From positions 1 through 18,033 of the forward strand of contig CAMOOA010000011.1 of NCBI GenBank assembly GCA_946621045.1: a stretch of DNA of 18,033 bases, given 5' to 3'. Source of the DNA: an uncultured Erysipelotrichaceae bacterium (GTDB lineage Bacteria > Bacillota_I > Bacilli_A > Erysipelotrichales > Erysipelotrichaceae). The notes under the pieces are model-generated. The model made no database searches and had not been told where the DNA came from. It worked only from the letters and a program-made list of their open reading frames with translations. Position numbers and translations under genes: made by a program. Below, piece by piece: positions 1 to 5,740 of the stretch (within the stretch, counting starts at the first letter, position 1; each line of letters starts with the position of its first letter).

Positions 1-6
1 CTTTCT

Positions 7-28
7 ATCTTTCAGCTGATCTTTCAGC
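7..28. repeat. short direct repeat ATCTTTCAGC x2
   Basis: ATCTTTCAGC occurs at 7-16 and again at 19-28, two bases apart. The pair lies at the window edge in a decayed region. A larger array could continue to the left, and no function is evident. Confidence 0.5.
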
Positions 29-100
29 CTGTATATCACATTTTATCATGAAACGGTTCCCCTGCTTCGGGGGTTTCTGTCATCTTCTGCTCAGTCAAAC

Positions 101-286
101 GATTCCACATGCCAGATGGCCGGCTATCCTGCAAACTACGCATGGAATGAATCCGCAAAAGCATGCCAGCCGTACCGGAGTGTAATTCCGAATACGTATG
201 ACGGAGGACTGACGGGATATCTGTGGTTCGCAATTCTGTCCCTCACACTTGCTTTGTTCTGCGGTGTAATATTGAAACGTCATTAA
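101..286 (+). pseudogene. 3' remnant of a sortase-anchored surface protein
   Basis: The frame ending at the TAA at 284-286 encodes a classical cell-wall sorting tail. It has an LPXTG-like IPNTYDGG (codons at 185-208), a hydrophobic stretch from LWFAILSL to LFCGVIL, and a basic end KRH. Just before it, residues around GYPANYAWNESAKACQ have paired cysteines and resemble the small Cys-containing module next to the anchor in some Firmicutes surface proteins (from memory). The only in-frame ATG is at 116, giving 56 residues with no signal peptide and no ribosome binding site. The frame is closed by a TGA at 17-19, and residues encoded by 20-95 do not look like a surface protein. I read it as a decayed 3' end. 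Where the relic begins is a guess. A disrupted full-length gene could continue to the left of the window. Confidence 0.5.
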
Positions 287-341
287 CGGAGAGTTCGTTA
301 CAAGAAAAAAAACGCAATTCTGCAGAGGGGGTAAGGATATA

Positions 342-364
342 GTTAGGGTTAAGGTTAGGGTTAA
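342..364. repeat. TTAGGG-type direct repeat
   Basis: GTTAGGGTTAA is present at 342-352 and 354-364, a perfect 11-base repeat with a 12-base period. It looks like telomeric TTAGGG sequence, but a linear-chromosome telomere is not implied. It lies in the gene-free stretch between the surface-protein remnant and tRNA-Thr. Confidence 0.7.
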
Positions 365-388
365 CGAAAACGTGATTTTTTAGAAAAA

Positions 389-408
389 ATGACCCAAAAA
401 TGACCCAA
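389..408. repeat. TGACCCAA direct repeat near tRNA 3' end
   Basis: TGACCCAA occurs at 390-397 and 401-408 with an 11-base period, about one helical turn, inside A/T-rich sequence. The pair lies 54 bases beyond the 3' end of the leftward tRNA-Thr gene. Paired direct repeats of this kind are typical of arm-type sites bound by tyrosine integrases beside tRNA attachment sites, so an integrase-binding role is possible. No integrase gene is in the window, so this is inference. Confidence 0.45.
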
Positions 409-424
409 TCAATATTTTAAACAT

Positions 425-460
425 AGAAAAAACCGCACAACGATGCGGTTTCTTTGTTTT
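425..460 (-). terminator. Terminator of tRNA-Thr
   Basis: AAACCGCA (430-437) and TGCGGTTT (444-451) form an 8-bp stem with a 6-base loop. On the minus strand a T-run follows (425-430 on plus), matching the end of the tRNA-Thr transcript. The plus side is also T-rich (451-460), so it may work in both directions. Confidence 0.75.
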
Positions 461-461
461 A

Positions 462-535
462 TGGTGCCGCTTGGCAGAATTGAACTGCCCGCTCATCCTT
501 ACCATGGATGTGTATTACCACTATACTAAAGCGGC
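462..535 (-). tRNA. tRNA-Thr (anticodon GGT)
   Basis: A complete cloverleaf is readable on the minus strand. The acceptor stem is GCCGCTT / AAGCGGC, the discriminator is A, and CCA is encoded (462-464). The anticodon stem is CATCC/GGATG around a loop with anticodon GGT (501-503 on plus), reading ACC threonine codons. The T-stem is GGCAG/CTGCC with loop TTCAATT. It lies 36 bases downstream of maf on the same strand and may be co-transcribed with it. Its 3' end faces the direct repeats and the surface-protein remnant, the side where tRNA-targeting elements insert. Confidence 0.95.
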
Positions 536-571
536 GACTGCTTTTCTATTTTATCAGAACCTTCACATTAA

Positions 572-1135
572 TCAATAGGAATTAAGATTTTTGAGTTCCT
601 GATAAACCATGGACAGGGGAAGTCCCATGATCGCATAGTAATCACCGTCAATGTTCGTGATAAATCTGCCCGCAAGACCCTGGATGCCGTACGCACCGGC
701 CTTGTCATCTGCTTCTCCGGAGGAAAGATATTCCGTGATCTCATCTTCGCTGAGTTCCGCAAAGGAAACATGCGATACCGAAATACCGGTATATGTTTTT
801 TTACCGCTCACAAGCGCAAGACCTGTAATGACCTGATGCGTACGTCCGGACAGCTCCTCCAGCATACTGCGCGCATCATTGCGGTCATGCGGTTTTCCGA
901 GCACCCGGTTATCAATTACCACGATCGTATCGCTGCCGAGTACAACGGCATCCGAATGGCGTTCCAGCACGGCGGATGCCTTGCGGACGGAGAGTTCCAT
1001 GATGGCATCGGTCAGAGACAATGAAGAACGGAGCGTTTCATCGATTTCTGCCGCATCGATTTCAAACGGGATACCGCATTTTTCAAGAATTTCCTTCCGT
1101 CTGGGAGATTTGCTCGCAAGAATCAGCTTTTTCAT
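572..1135 (-). CDS. maf: Maf-family nucleoside triphosphate pyrophosphatase
   Basis: This 187-residue protein has the full-length Maf fold. It opens with LASKSPRRKEIL (residues 6-17) and has VLGSDTIVV, with the catalytic Asp at about 69, then GKPHDRNDARSML and DKAGAYGIQGLAG (144-156). Maf proteins hydrolyse non-canonical or pyrimidine nucleoside triphosphates to monophosphates and were first tied to septum inhibition. Arg12, Lys52 and Gln152 match the triad I recall for the dTTP/UTP-specific YhdE subfamily rather than the m7GTP-specific YceF type. It reads leftward toward tRNA-Thr and is divergent from the nucleotidyltransferase gene. The only SD-like sequence before its ATG is a weak AAAGGCGG. 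Confidence 0.95.
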   Translation of the reverse strand: MKKLILASKSPRRKEILEKCGIPFEIDAAEIDETLRSSLSLTDAIMELSVRKASAVLERHSDAVVLGSDTIVVIDNRVLGKPHDRNDARSMLEELSGRTHQVITGLALVSGKKTYTGISVSHVSFAELSEDEITEYLSSGEADDKAGAYGIQGLAGRFITNIDGDYYAIMGLPLSMVYQELKNLNSY

Positions 1136-1158
1136 CGGAAACCGCCTTTCCGCAATGG

Positions 1159-1167
1159 ATTATACCA
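1159..1167 (-). promoter_or_regulatory. Extended -10 for maf
   Basis: On the minus strand TGGTATAAT (extended -10; hexamer 1159-1164) lies 23 bases before the maf ATG. No good -35 box is seen 16-18 bases further up. It is divergent from an identical TGGTATAAT on the plus strand. Confidence 0.5.
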
Positions 1168-1194
1168 AATTCAGAGAACAGGAAAAGAGGGCAA

Positions 1195-1203
1195 TGGTAT
1201 AAT
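1195..1203 (+). promoter_or_regulatory. Extended -10 for the nucleotidyltransferase gene
   Basis: TGGTATAAT has its consensus hexamer at 1198-1203. AGAACA (1175-1180) is a weak -35 at 17-base spacing. The predicted transcript start is near 1210, leaving about 35 bases of leader with AAAGGAGA at 1227-1234. Confidence 0.65.
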
Positions 1204-1245
1204 GGACACAGTAAAACAAACAAATCAAAGGAGACAGGAATCATT

Positions 1246-2160
1246 ATGAACAAAGCACCGACATTAGTCATTCTTGCGGCGGGAATGGGAAGCCGCTACG
1301 GAGGAATGAAACAGATCGACGGAGTAGGAAGCCATGGCGAACCGATCATCGAGTTTTCCATCTATGATGCCTACCAGGCAGGTTTCCGCAAAGTTGTTCT
1401 GATTATCAAGCGTGAACATGAGGAGCTGTTCCGCAAGGCGCTCACCGACCGGATCGCCGCAGGCGGAATGGAAGTTGAATTTGCGTATCAGGAAATGACA
1501 GATCTTCCGGCCGGCTACAGCGTGCCGGAAGGAAGAGAAAAGCCGTGGGGAACCACCCATGCGCTTCTTGCATGCAGGAACGTTGTGGACGGACCGTTCG
1601 CAATCATCAATGCGGATGACTTCTACGGCCGCAATGCATATAAAGTGATTTTTGATTATCTGACCAATGAAATCTCCGACGATAACTATGCAATGGTCGG
1701 ATTCAAGTGCATCAACACTCTCACGGAAAACGGCACGGTTACCCGCGGACTCTGCGAAAAGAAGGACGGCTGCCTGAGTCATATCGTCGAAATCCAGAAG
1801 ATTGCCATTCAGGATAACAAGGCAGTCTATGAAACCGAATCCGGTGAATGGGCTCCGATTGCGGACGACGCACTGGTATCCATGAACTTCTGGGGCTTCA
1901 CACCGAAGATTTTCGAAGAGTTCGGCCCGGTATTTGAAAAATTCCTCTCCGAAAATATTGAAAAGAATCCGATGAAATGCGAACATGTCATCCCGACCGC
2001 AGTCGGAACGCTCGTTCAGGAAGGGAAGATCTCTGTCCGGATGCTGTCGAGCACGGACAAATGGTTCGGCGTTACATACAAGGAAGACAAACCGGATGTT
2101 GTTGCCCGCATTCAGGAACTGAAGGATAACGGCACATACCCGGACGTTCTCTGGAAATAA
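1246..2160 (+). CDS. NTP_transferase-family nucleotidyltransferase
   Basis: This 304-residue protein belongs to the sugar-phosphate nucleotidyltransferase superfamily. The N-terminal nucleotide-binding signature is LAAGMGSRYGGMKQ (residues 10-23), with the conserved Lys at 22, and the metal-binding acidic motif is NADDFYG (122-128). Such enzymes transfer an NMP from an NTP to a sugar phosphate. The exact substrate cannot be read from sequence, and it is not a canonical GalU. ATG 1246 is chosen because AAAGGAGA lies 11 bases upstream and the nucleotide-binding loop then starts near residue 10. The open frame extends back to 1021 but overlaps maf and the promoters. It is a single-gene unit with its own promoter and terminator. 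Confidence 0.85.
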   Translation: MNKAPTLVILAAGMGSRYGGMKQIDGVGSHGEPIIEFSIYDAYQAGFRKVVLIIKREHEELFRKALTDRIAAGGMEVEFAYQEMTDLPAGYSVPEGREKPWGTTHALLACRNVVDGPFAIINADDFYGRNAYKVIFDYLTNEISDDNYAMVGFKCINTLTENGTVTRGLCEKKDGCLSHIVEIQKIAIQDNKAVYETESGEWAPIADDALVSMNFWGFTPKIFEEFGPVFEKFLSENIEKNPMKCEHVIPTAVGTLVQEGKISVRMLSSTDKWFGVTYKEDKPDVVARIQELKDNGTYPDVLWK

Positions 2161-2174
2161 CGGAACAGATCAGG

Positions 2175-2203
2175 ACACGATCCAGACAGGATCGTGTTTT
2201 TTT
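2175..2203 (+). terminator. Terminator after the nucleotidyltransferase gene
   Basis: ACACGATCC (2175-2183) and GGATCGTGT (2189-2197) form a perfect 9-bp stem with a 5-base loop, followed by six T residues. This is a textbook intrinsic terminator 14 bases after the stop codon. Confidence 0.92.
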
Positions 2204-2232
2204 AAATTCGGCTGTCTGAAACGACGGCTATG

Positions 2233-2241
2233 TGCTACAAT
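2233..2241 (+). promoter_or_regulatory. Extended -10 promoter of tRNA-Arg
   Basis: TGCTACAAT is an extended -10 with hexamer TACAAT at 2236-2241, ending 13 bases before the mature tRNA 5' end. The -35 region is weak. Confidence 0.6.
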
Positions 2242-2254
2242 ACATCATGCGTAT

Positions 2255-2328
2255 GCGCCCGTAGCTCAGCTGGATAGAGTATCAGATTCCGAATCTGAGG
2301 GTCGCAGGTTCGACTCCTGTCGGGCGCG
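2255..2328 (+). tRNA. tRNA-Arg (anticodon CCG)
   Basis: The cloverleaf is clear. The acceptor stem is GCGCCCG (2255-2261) / CGGGCGC (2321-2327) with discriminator G. The D-arm region is GCTCAGCTGGATAGAG. The anticodon stem is CAGA/TCTG with loop TTCCGAA and anticodon CCG (2289-2291), reading CGG arginine codons. The T-arm is GCAGG TTCGACT CCTGT. CCA is not encoded, unlike in the tRNA-Thr gene. It is a single-gene unit between its own promoter and a strong terminator. Confidence 0.95.
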
Positions 2329-2336
2329 CGTCATGG

Positions 2337-2368
2337 AACAGCGGCATGAATGTGCCGCTGTTCTTTTT
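2337..2368 (+). terminator. Terminator of tRNA-Arg
   Basis: AACAGCGGCA (2337-2346) pairs perfectly with TGCCGCTGTT (2353-2362). The loop is 6 bases and CTTTTT follows. Confidence 0.92.
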
Positions 2369-2379
2369 AAACGGAAGAG

Positions 2380-2402
2380 AAAAGCAGGACAATCAGTCCT
2401 GC
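2380..2402 (-). terminator. Terminator of the TetR-family gene
   Basis: Read on the minus strand, GCAGGAC/GTCCTGC (2396-2402 and 2384-2390) forms a 7-bp stem with a 5-base loop followed by TTTTC. It lies 14 bases after the stop codon of the leftward regulator gene and is separate from the tRNA-Arg terminator. Confidence 0.75.
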
Positions 2403-2415
2403 CTTTGAGGTATGC

Positions 2416-2946
2416 TTAATCGATATTGAGCGAGTGCCGGATCAGCCGGTTCAGAAGACGGCGGACCTGGTCCTCCGTATACATGCCGCGCTGCCGGTTT
2501 TCATTGATGACCTGTGTGACGCCGGCTATGACATAGGTGAGAATGAGATCCTCTTCCGTGCTCTCATCGCTTCGCTTTGCAAGATTAACGAGCCAGCGGT
2601 TCAGCTTTGCATACTGCTGTGTTTCCCGGTCCTTCGCAAGATACATGAGGTCTTCCCTGTGCGGCTCCAGCGCATTGTAGAATTCCTGCAGATAACGGTC
2701 CGGATCGGTGTAGATCAGCCCGCGGTAGGGAAAGCCTTCAAAACATTCCTCCAGGATCCGGTTTTCAACTGCTTCGTTAAGATCATATACATCTTCAAAA
2801 TAATGATAAAAGGTGGTGCGGTTGGAATTGGCGAGCCGGCACAGCTCGGTAATACGGATGCGGTCAATGGGGAAGCGTCGTCTCAGTTCAAGGTAGGCAT
2901 TGCCTATCTTCCGTTTTGTAAGTTTTGTGCGTTGGCTGTTTTTCAT
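2416..2946 (-). CDS. TetR/AcrR-family transcriptional regulator
   Basis: This 176-residue protein is the usual length for TetR regulators. The N-terminal helix-turn-helix lies at about residues 28-52 (DRIRITELCRLANSNRTTFY, then HYF), including the family hallmark TTFYHYF. The rest is a helical ligand-binding and dimer domain whose ligand cannot be predicted. It is divergent from the GTPase-NYN fusion gene across 244 bases, so that gene, and its own promoter, are the obvious candidate targets (inference). No Shine-Dalgarno precedes the ATG. Instead TATAAT ends four bases upstream, suggesting a leaderless message. A later start would cut into the DNA-binding domain. Confidence 0.88.
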   Translation of the reverse strand: MKNSQRTKLTKRKIGNAYLELRRRFPIDRIRITELCRLANSNRTTFYHYFEDVYDLNEAVENRILEECFEGFPYRGLIYTDPDRYLQEFYNALEPHREDLMYLAKDRETQQYAKLNRWLVNLAKRSDESTEEDLILTYVIAGVTQVINENRQRGMYTEDQVRRLLNRLIRHSLNID

Positions 2947-2950
2947 GAGT

Positions 2951-2956
2951 ATTATA
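2951..2956 (-). promoter_or_regulatory. -10 element abutting the TetR-family start codon
   Basis: A consensus TATAAT on the minus strand ends four bases before the ATG. A start 5-8 bases downstream would fall within or just at the start codon. No good -35 box is seen. Confidence 0.4.
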
Positions 2957-2987
2957 TTAACATCTGTAAATCTTCTTGTGGGGGGAT

Positions 2988-3016
2988 TTGCCTAAAAAAA
3001 ATAAACTTATTATAAT
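2988..3016 (+). promoter_or_regulatory. Distal promoter of the GTPase-NYN gene
   Basis: TTGCCT (2988-2993) is a 4/6 match to -35. A 17-base spacer leads to consensus TATAAT (3011-3016). An AT-rich inverted repeat AATAA-AC-TTATT (3000-3011) lies in the spacer and could be an operator, though this is weak. The predicted start is near 3023, giving about 168 bases of leader. Confidence 0.7.
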
Positions 3017-3033
3017 GTCAGTGAGGCATGAGT

Positions 3034-3087
3034 ATGTCTGATGTAAGCGGCTCCGTTTCATTTGCGGATGTCCGTCTGTCAGGATGA
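3034..3087 (+). CDS. Possible leader peptide
   Basis: ATG 3034 opens a 17-codon frame, MSDVSGSVSFADVRLSG, ending at TGA 3085-3087. GTGAGG (3021-3026) lies 7 bases before it as a modest ribosome binding site. An in-frame ATG at 3028 sits too close to that site. It lies between the distal promoter and a terminator-like hairpin, the arrangement used for attenuation of ribosome-protection and antibiotic-resistance genes. There is no independent evidence of translation, and a short frame like this could occur by chance. Confidence 0.3.
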   Translation: MSDVSGSVSFADVRLSG

Positions 3088-3106
3088 ATCGTGCATACGA
3101 GAAGGA

Positions 3107-3147
3107 GGCAGAAGATCGGACCCGTTCCGGGATCTGCCTTTTAATTT
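3107..3147 (+). terminator. Attenuator-like terminator in the GTPase-NYN leader
   Basis: GGCA (3107-3110) plus GATC (3114-3117) pair with GATCTGCC (3131-3138), with a 3-base bulge. GGA/TCC closes a 5-base loop. TTTTAATTT follows. The AAGGAGG at 3102-3108 overlaps its 5' arm but has no start codon at a usable distance. The hairpin lies after the distal promoter and before the main ATG, so readthrough would set expression. Confidence 0.6.
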
Positions 3148-3172
3148 GCATATTCTGCGGGAATGATACGGA

Positions 3173-3181
3173 TGCTATAAT
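3173..3181 (+). promoter_or_regulatory. Proximal extended -10 close to the GTPase-NYN start
   Basis: TGCTATAAT is a consensus extended -10 with hexamer 3176-3181. The ATG follows nine bases after the hexamer, so a transcript from here would have almost no leader. It would also bypass the upstream hairpin. Confidence 0.5.
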
Positions 3182-3190
3182 TTTCAGGTT

Positions 3191-5668
3191 ATGAGAGAGA
3201 TCTGTACCGGAATTCTGGCACACGCGGATGCCGGAAAAACAACCTGTATCGAATCTTTTTTTGCGCACACCGGTGTAATCCGCACCCGGGGACGCGTTGA
3301 TCATGGAGATTCCGTATTTGACAATGATCCCAAGGAACGGGAACACGGCATTACGATCTATTCAAAGGAAGCGGGGATCCTCTGGAAGGATACGCGGATC
3401 AATGTAATCGATACGCCGGGACATGTTGATTTTTCAGGGGAAATGGAGCGGGTGCTCTCCGTGCTGGATCTTGCGGTTGTGCTGATCAGCGGTCTGGACG
3501 GGGTTCAGCCTCATACCGTGACGATCATGAACTGCCTGGCGCACTATCATGTTCCGCTGCTGTTCTTCGTAAACAAAATGGATATTGCCCGCAGATCAAG
3601 AGAAGATCTGCTTGAAGAGCTTCAGAAACGCTTTGGGGAATGCATTGACTGGAATGCGCCGGAGGCGGAGGAAGCCATTGCGATGGTCAACGATTCGATG
3701 ATGAATGCATACCTTGAGACTGGCGGAATCCCGCAGGAACTCAAACGGCTTGCGGTAAGCAGACGGGAATGCTTTCCGGTATTCTTCGGCTCTGCGCTGA
3801 AGGACGAGGGCATTGATTCTCTTCTGGATGCGATCGCTCAGCTGAGCGAACCGCTTCCGATGCGGAATGAATTCGGTGCCCGCGTATTCAAGATCACCAA
3901 TTCAAACGAGGGGCGGCTTGCCCACATGCGGATCACCGGCGGAACACTGTATGCCAAGCAGGCGCTGAACGAGAATGAAAAAGCGGACCGGATCCGGATC
4001 CTCAACGGAGCCACCTATGAAATCGTAACGGAGGCACACGCCGGTGCGATTGCGGTGGTTTCCGGCACAAGAACACTGGAGGCGGGCTGCGGGCTCGGTT
4101 TTGAGGATGATCTCGAGCCGCCGATGATTGAACCCTGTCTTTCCTATACGCTGGAAACGTCGGGACCGGCAGATCTGCGTGCTCTGTTTGAAGCCTGTCA
4201 GCGGCTTGCGGCGGAAGATCCGACTCTGGCCGTTTCTGCCGATGAAGCAACCGGTGATGTTCATATCTCCATCATGGGAGAAATGCAGAAGGAGATCCTC
4301 CGTTACCGCATCAAAGAAGAAACAGGTATCGATGTGTCATTCGGAAACGGACGGATCGTCTACCGCGAAACCATCCGTGAAACAACGTGCGGCGCAGGAC
4401 ATTTTGAACCGCTCCGCCATTTTGCGGAAGTGCATGTCCGTCTTGAACCAGGAGAACGGGACAGCGGAATATCGGTGCGCAGCGAATGCTCCACAGACGA
4501 TCTTCCGATGCACTGGCAGACTGCGATCCTTACCGCACTGCGTACGATTCCGCATCGCGGCGTTCTGACCGGGTCACTGCTTACAGATGTAACGATCATT
4601 CTGACTGCCGGCAAAGGACATCTTAAACATACAGAAGGCGGCGATCTGCGCAATGCCTCACGGCGTGCCGTCCGGCAGGCGCTGATGAAAACAGACAATG
4701 TTCTTCTTGAACCGTACTGCCGGTTTGAAGTGAATCTTGCGCCGGAATATCTCAGCCGCGCGCTCTATGATTTCGAGCGGAAGGAAGCTTCGGTCAGTGT
4801 AAATGAAACTTCATCCGGTGTAACCGTAAGCGGGGAAGGCCCGATGCGCACCCTTATGAACAGCCAGGCCGATGTGATCGCCTATACAAAGGGCACGGCA
4901 CGGTGCGTGATTTCTCCGATCGGTTACCGGGAATGCCGCAATCCGGAGGCAATCATCACGGAATCCGGTTATGATCCGGAGAGTGATCTGCGCAACCCGG
5001 CCGGCTCGGTATTCTGTTCCCACGGTTCGTCTTTCAGTGTGTCCTGGGATCAGGCGGATGCGTTTATGAGCATTCCCGTAAAAGACCGGACACCGGAGGC
5101 GAGTTATTCGCACCGCACCTATCATGTCGGAGAAGATGAACTGAAGGCAATCATCGCCTCGGAGTCCGGGCATAACCGGAATCCCAATAAACAGATGCGG
5201 CAGGTGCCGGAACCGGAAAAACAGCGTCCCGGAAAACCGAAAACGGTGCTTCCGGAATGTCTGATCGTGGACGGATACAATCTTCTGCATCTCTCGGATA
5301 TCGACACAACCGATATTTCCTATGCGAGGGAGCGTCTGATCGATGATCTTGCGGCATACCAGGCGTATGCGGACAAAAAGGTCATTGCCGTATTTGACGG
5401 ATACCGGCGAAAGGACAATGAAGGTTCTTCCTTTCAGACAGGGGGTCTTGAGGTTGTATATACCCGGACCGGACAGACAGCGGATGCCTATATCGAAAAG
5501 CTTGTGCATGATCTGAAACAGAGCTATGCCATTACCGTTGCGACAAGCGATGCGCTGATTCAGAATTCCATCTTTGCGCAGGGCGCCATGCGGGTCAGTT
5601 CCCGCATTCTCAGGGAAGAGATCGATCAGGCAAAAAAACTGTTTCTTCCGGAGAACAGTCGGTTATAA
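3191..5668 (+). CDS. Tet(M)/EF-G-like ribosomal GTPase fused to a Rae1/YacP-like NYN nuclease
   Basis: This is an 825-residue two-part protein. Residues 1 to about 640 form a translation-factor GTPase of Tet(M)/Tet(O) layout: G1 AHADAGKTT (10-18), the G2 Thr55 in HGITI, G3 DTPGH (74-78), G4 NKMD (128-131), then EF-G-like domains with LLEPY and EYLSRA. A linker follows (about 640-685). Residues about 690-820 form a NYN/PIN-like domain with four acidic positions: D694 in VDGYN, D736 in FDGYRR, D765 in TADAYIEK and D787 in VATSDA. These line up, from memory, with Bacillus Rae1 (YacP), an endoribonuclease cutting mRNA in the ribosomal A site. The inferred role is GTP-driven entry to a stalled A site followed by mRNA cleavage. 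At the tip where Tet(M) has its drug-displacing loop, this protein has HLKHTEGGDL (477-486), so tetracycline resistance is doubtful. No good SD precedes the ATG, and an in-frame stop at 3164 excludes an upstream start. Confidence 0.9.
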   Translation: MREICTGILAHADAGKTTCIESFFAHTGVIRTRGRVDHGDSVFDNDPKEREHGITIYSKEAGILWKDTRINVIDTPGHVDFSGEMERVLSVLDLAVVLISGLDGVQPHTVTIMNCLAHYHVPLLFFVNKMDIARRSREDLLEELQKRFGECIDWNAPEAEEAIAMVNDSMMNAYLETGGIPQELKRLAVSRRECFPVFFGSALKDEGIDSLLDAIAQLSEPLPMRNEFGARVFKITNSNEGRLAHMRITGGTLYAKQALNENEKADRIRILNGATYEIVTEAHAGAIAVVSGTRTLEAGCGLGFEDDLEPPMIEPCLSYTLETSGPADLRALFEACQRLAAEDPTLAVSADEATGDVHISIMGEMQKEILRYRIKEETGIDVSFGNGRIVYRETIRETTCGAGHFEPLRHFAEVHVRLEPGERDSGISVRSECSTDDLPMHWQTAILTALRTIPHRGVLTGSLLTDVTIILTAGKGHLKHTEGGDLRNASRRAVRQALMKTDNVLLEPYCRFEVNLAPEYLSRALYDFERKEASVSVNETSSGVTVSGEGPMRTLMNSQADVIAYTKGTARCVISPIGYRECRNPEAIITESGYDPESDLRNPAGSVFCSHGSSFSVSWDQADAFMSIPVKDRTPEASYSHRTYHVGEDELKAIIASESGHNRNPNKQMRQVPEPEKQRPGKPKTVLPECLIVDGYNLLHLSDIDTTDISYARERLIDDLAAYQAYADKKVIAVFDGYRRKDNEGSSFQTGGLEVVYTRTGQTADAYIEKLVHDLKQSYAITVATSDALIQNSIFAQGAMRVSSRILREEIDQAKKLFLPENSRL

Positions 5669-5669
5669 T
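5664..5669 (+). promoter_or_regulatory. Possible -10 for the SSB-like gene operon
   Basis: TATAAT overlaps the stop codon of the GTPase-NYN gene. No clear -35 lies 16-18 bases upstream. It could start a separate transcript for the four-gene stretch to the CpXC gene. No terminator separates these genes from the one before. Confidence 0.35.
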
Positions 5670-5740
5670 GATTCTGTTTTTTGCGGCCTGCATGACAGGG
5701 CGCAGTTTATTCCATACACGCGAAATTATTCAGGAGACCT

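Noticed and set aside
49..78. GAAAC-CCCC / GGGG-GTTTC hairpin as a terminator
   Set aside because: The stem has a 4-base bulge and no T-run follows on either strand.
36..283. Two small minus-strand frames (62 and 65 codons) at the left end
   Set aside because: They overlap the sortase-tail remnant, have no ribosome binding site and no recognisable sequence.
342..364. True telomere or linear replicon end
   Set aside because: Only two repeat copies, internal to ordinary chromosomal genes, with no hairpin end or terminal structure.
1021..1245. N-terminal extension of the nucleotidyltransferase
   Set aside because: It would overlap maf and both promoters. ATG 1246 has an SD at proper spacing and places the nucleotide-binding loop at residue 10.
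1264..1986. 240-codon minus-strand frame opposite the nucleotidyltransferase gene
   Set aside because: The plus-strand protein has clear family motifs, a promoter and a terminator. The reverse frame has none.
1246..2160. Naming this gene galU
   Set aside because: It shares the superfamily signature but not enough of the GalU pattern, and the substrate cannot be read from the sequence.
3191..5668. Calling the fusion gene a tet resistance gene
   Set aside because: The domain IV tip lacks the Tet(M) residues that displace tetracycline, and the extra NYN domain points to another role.
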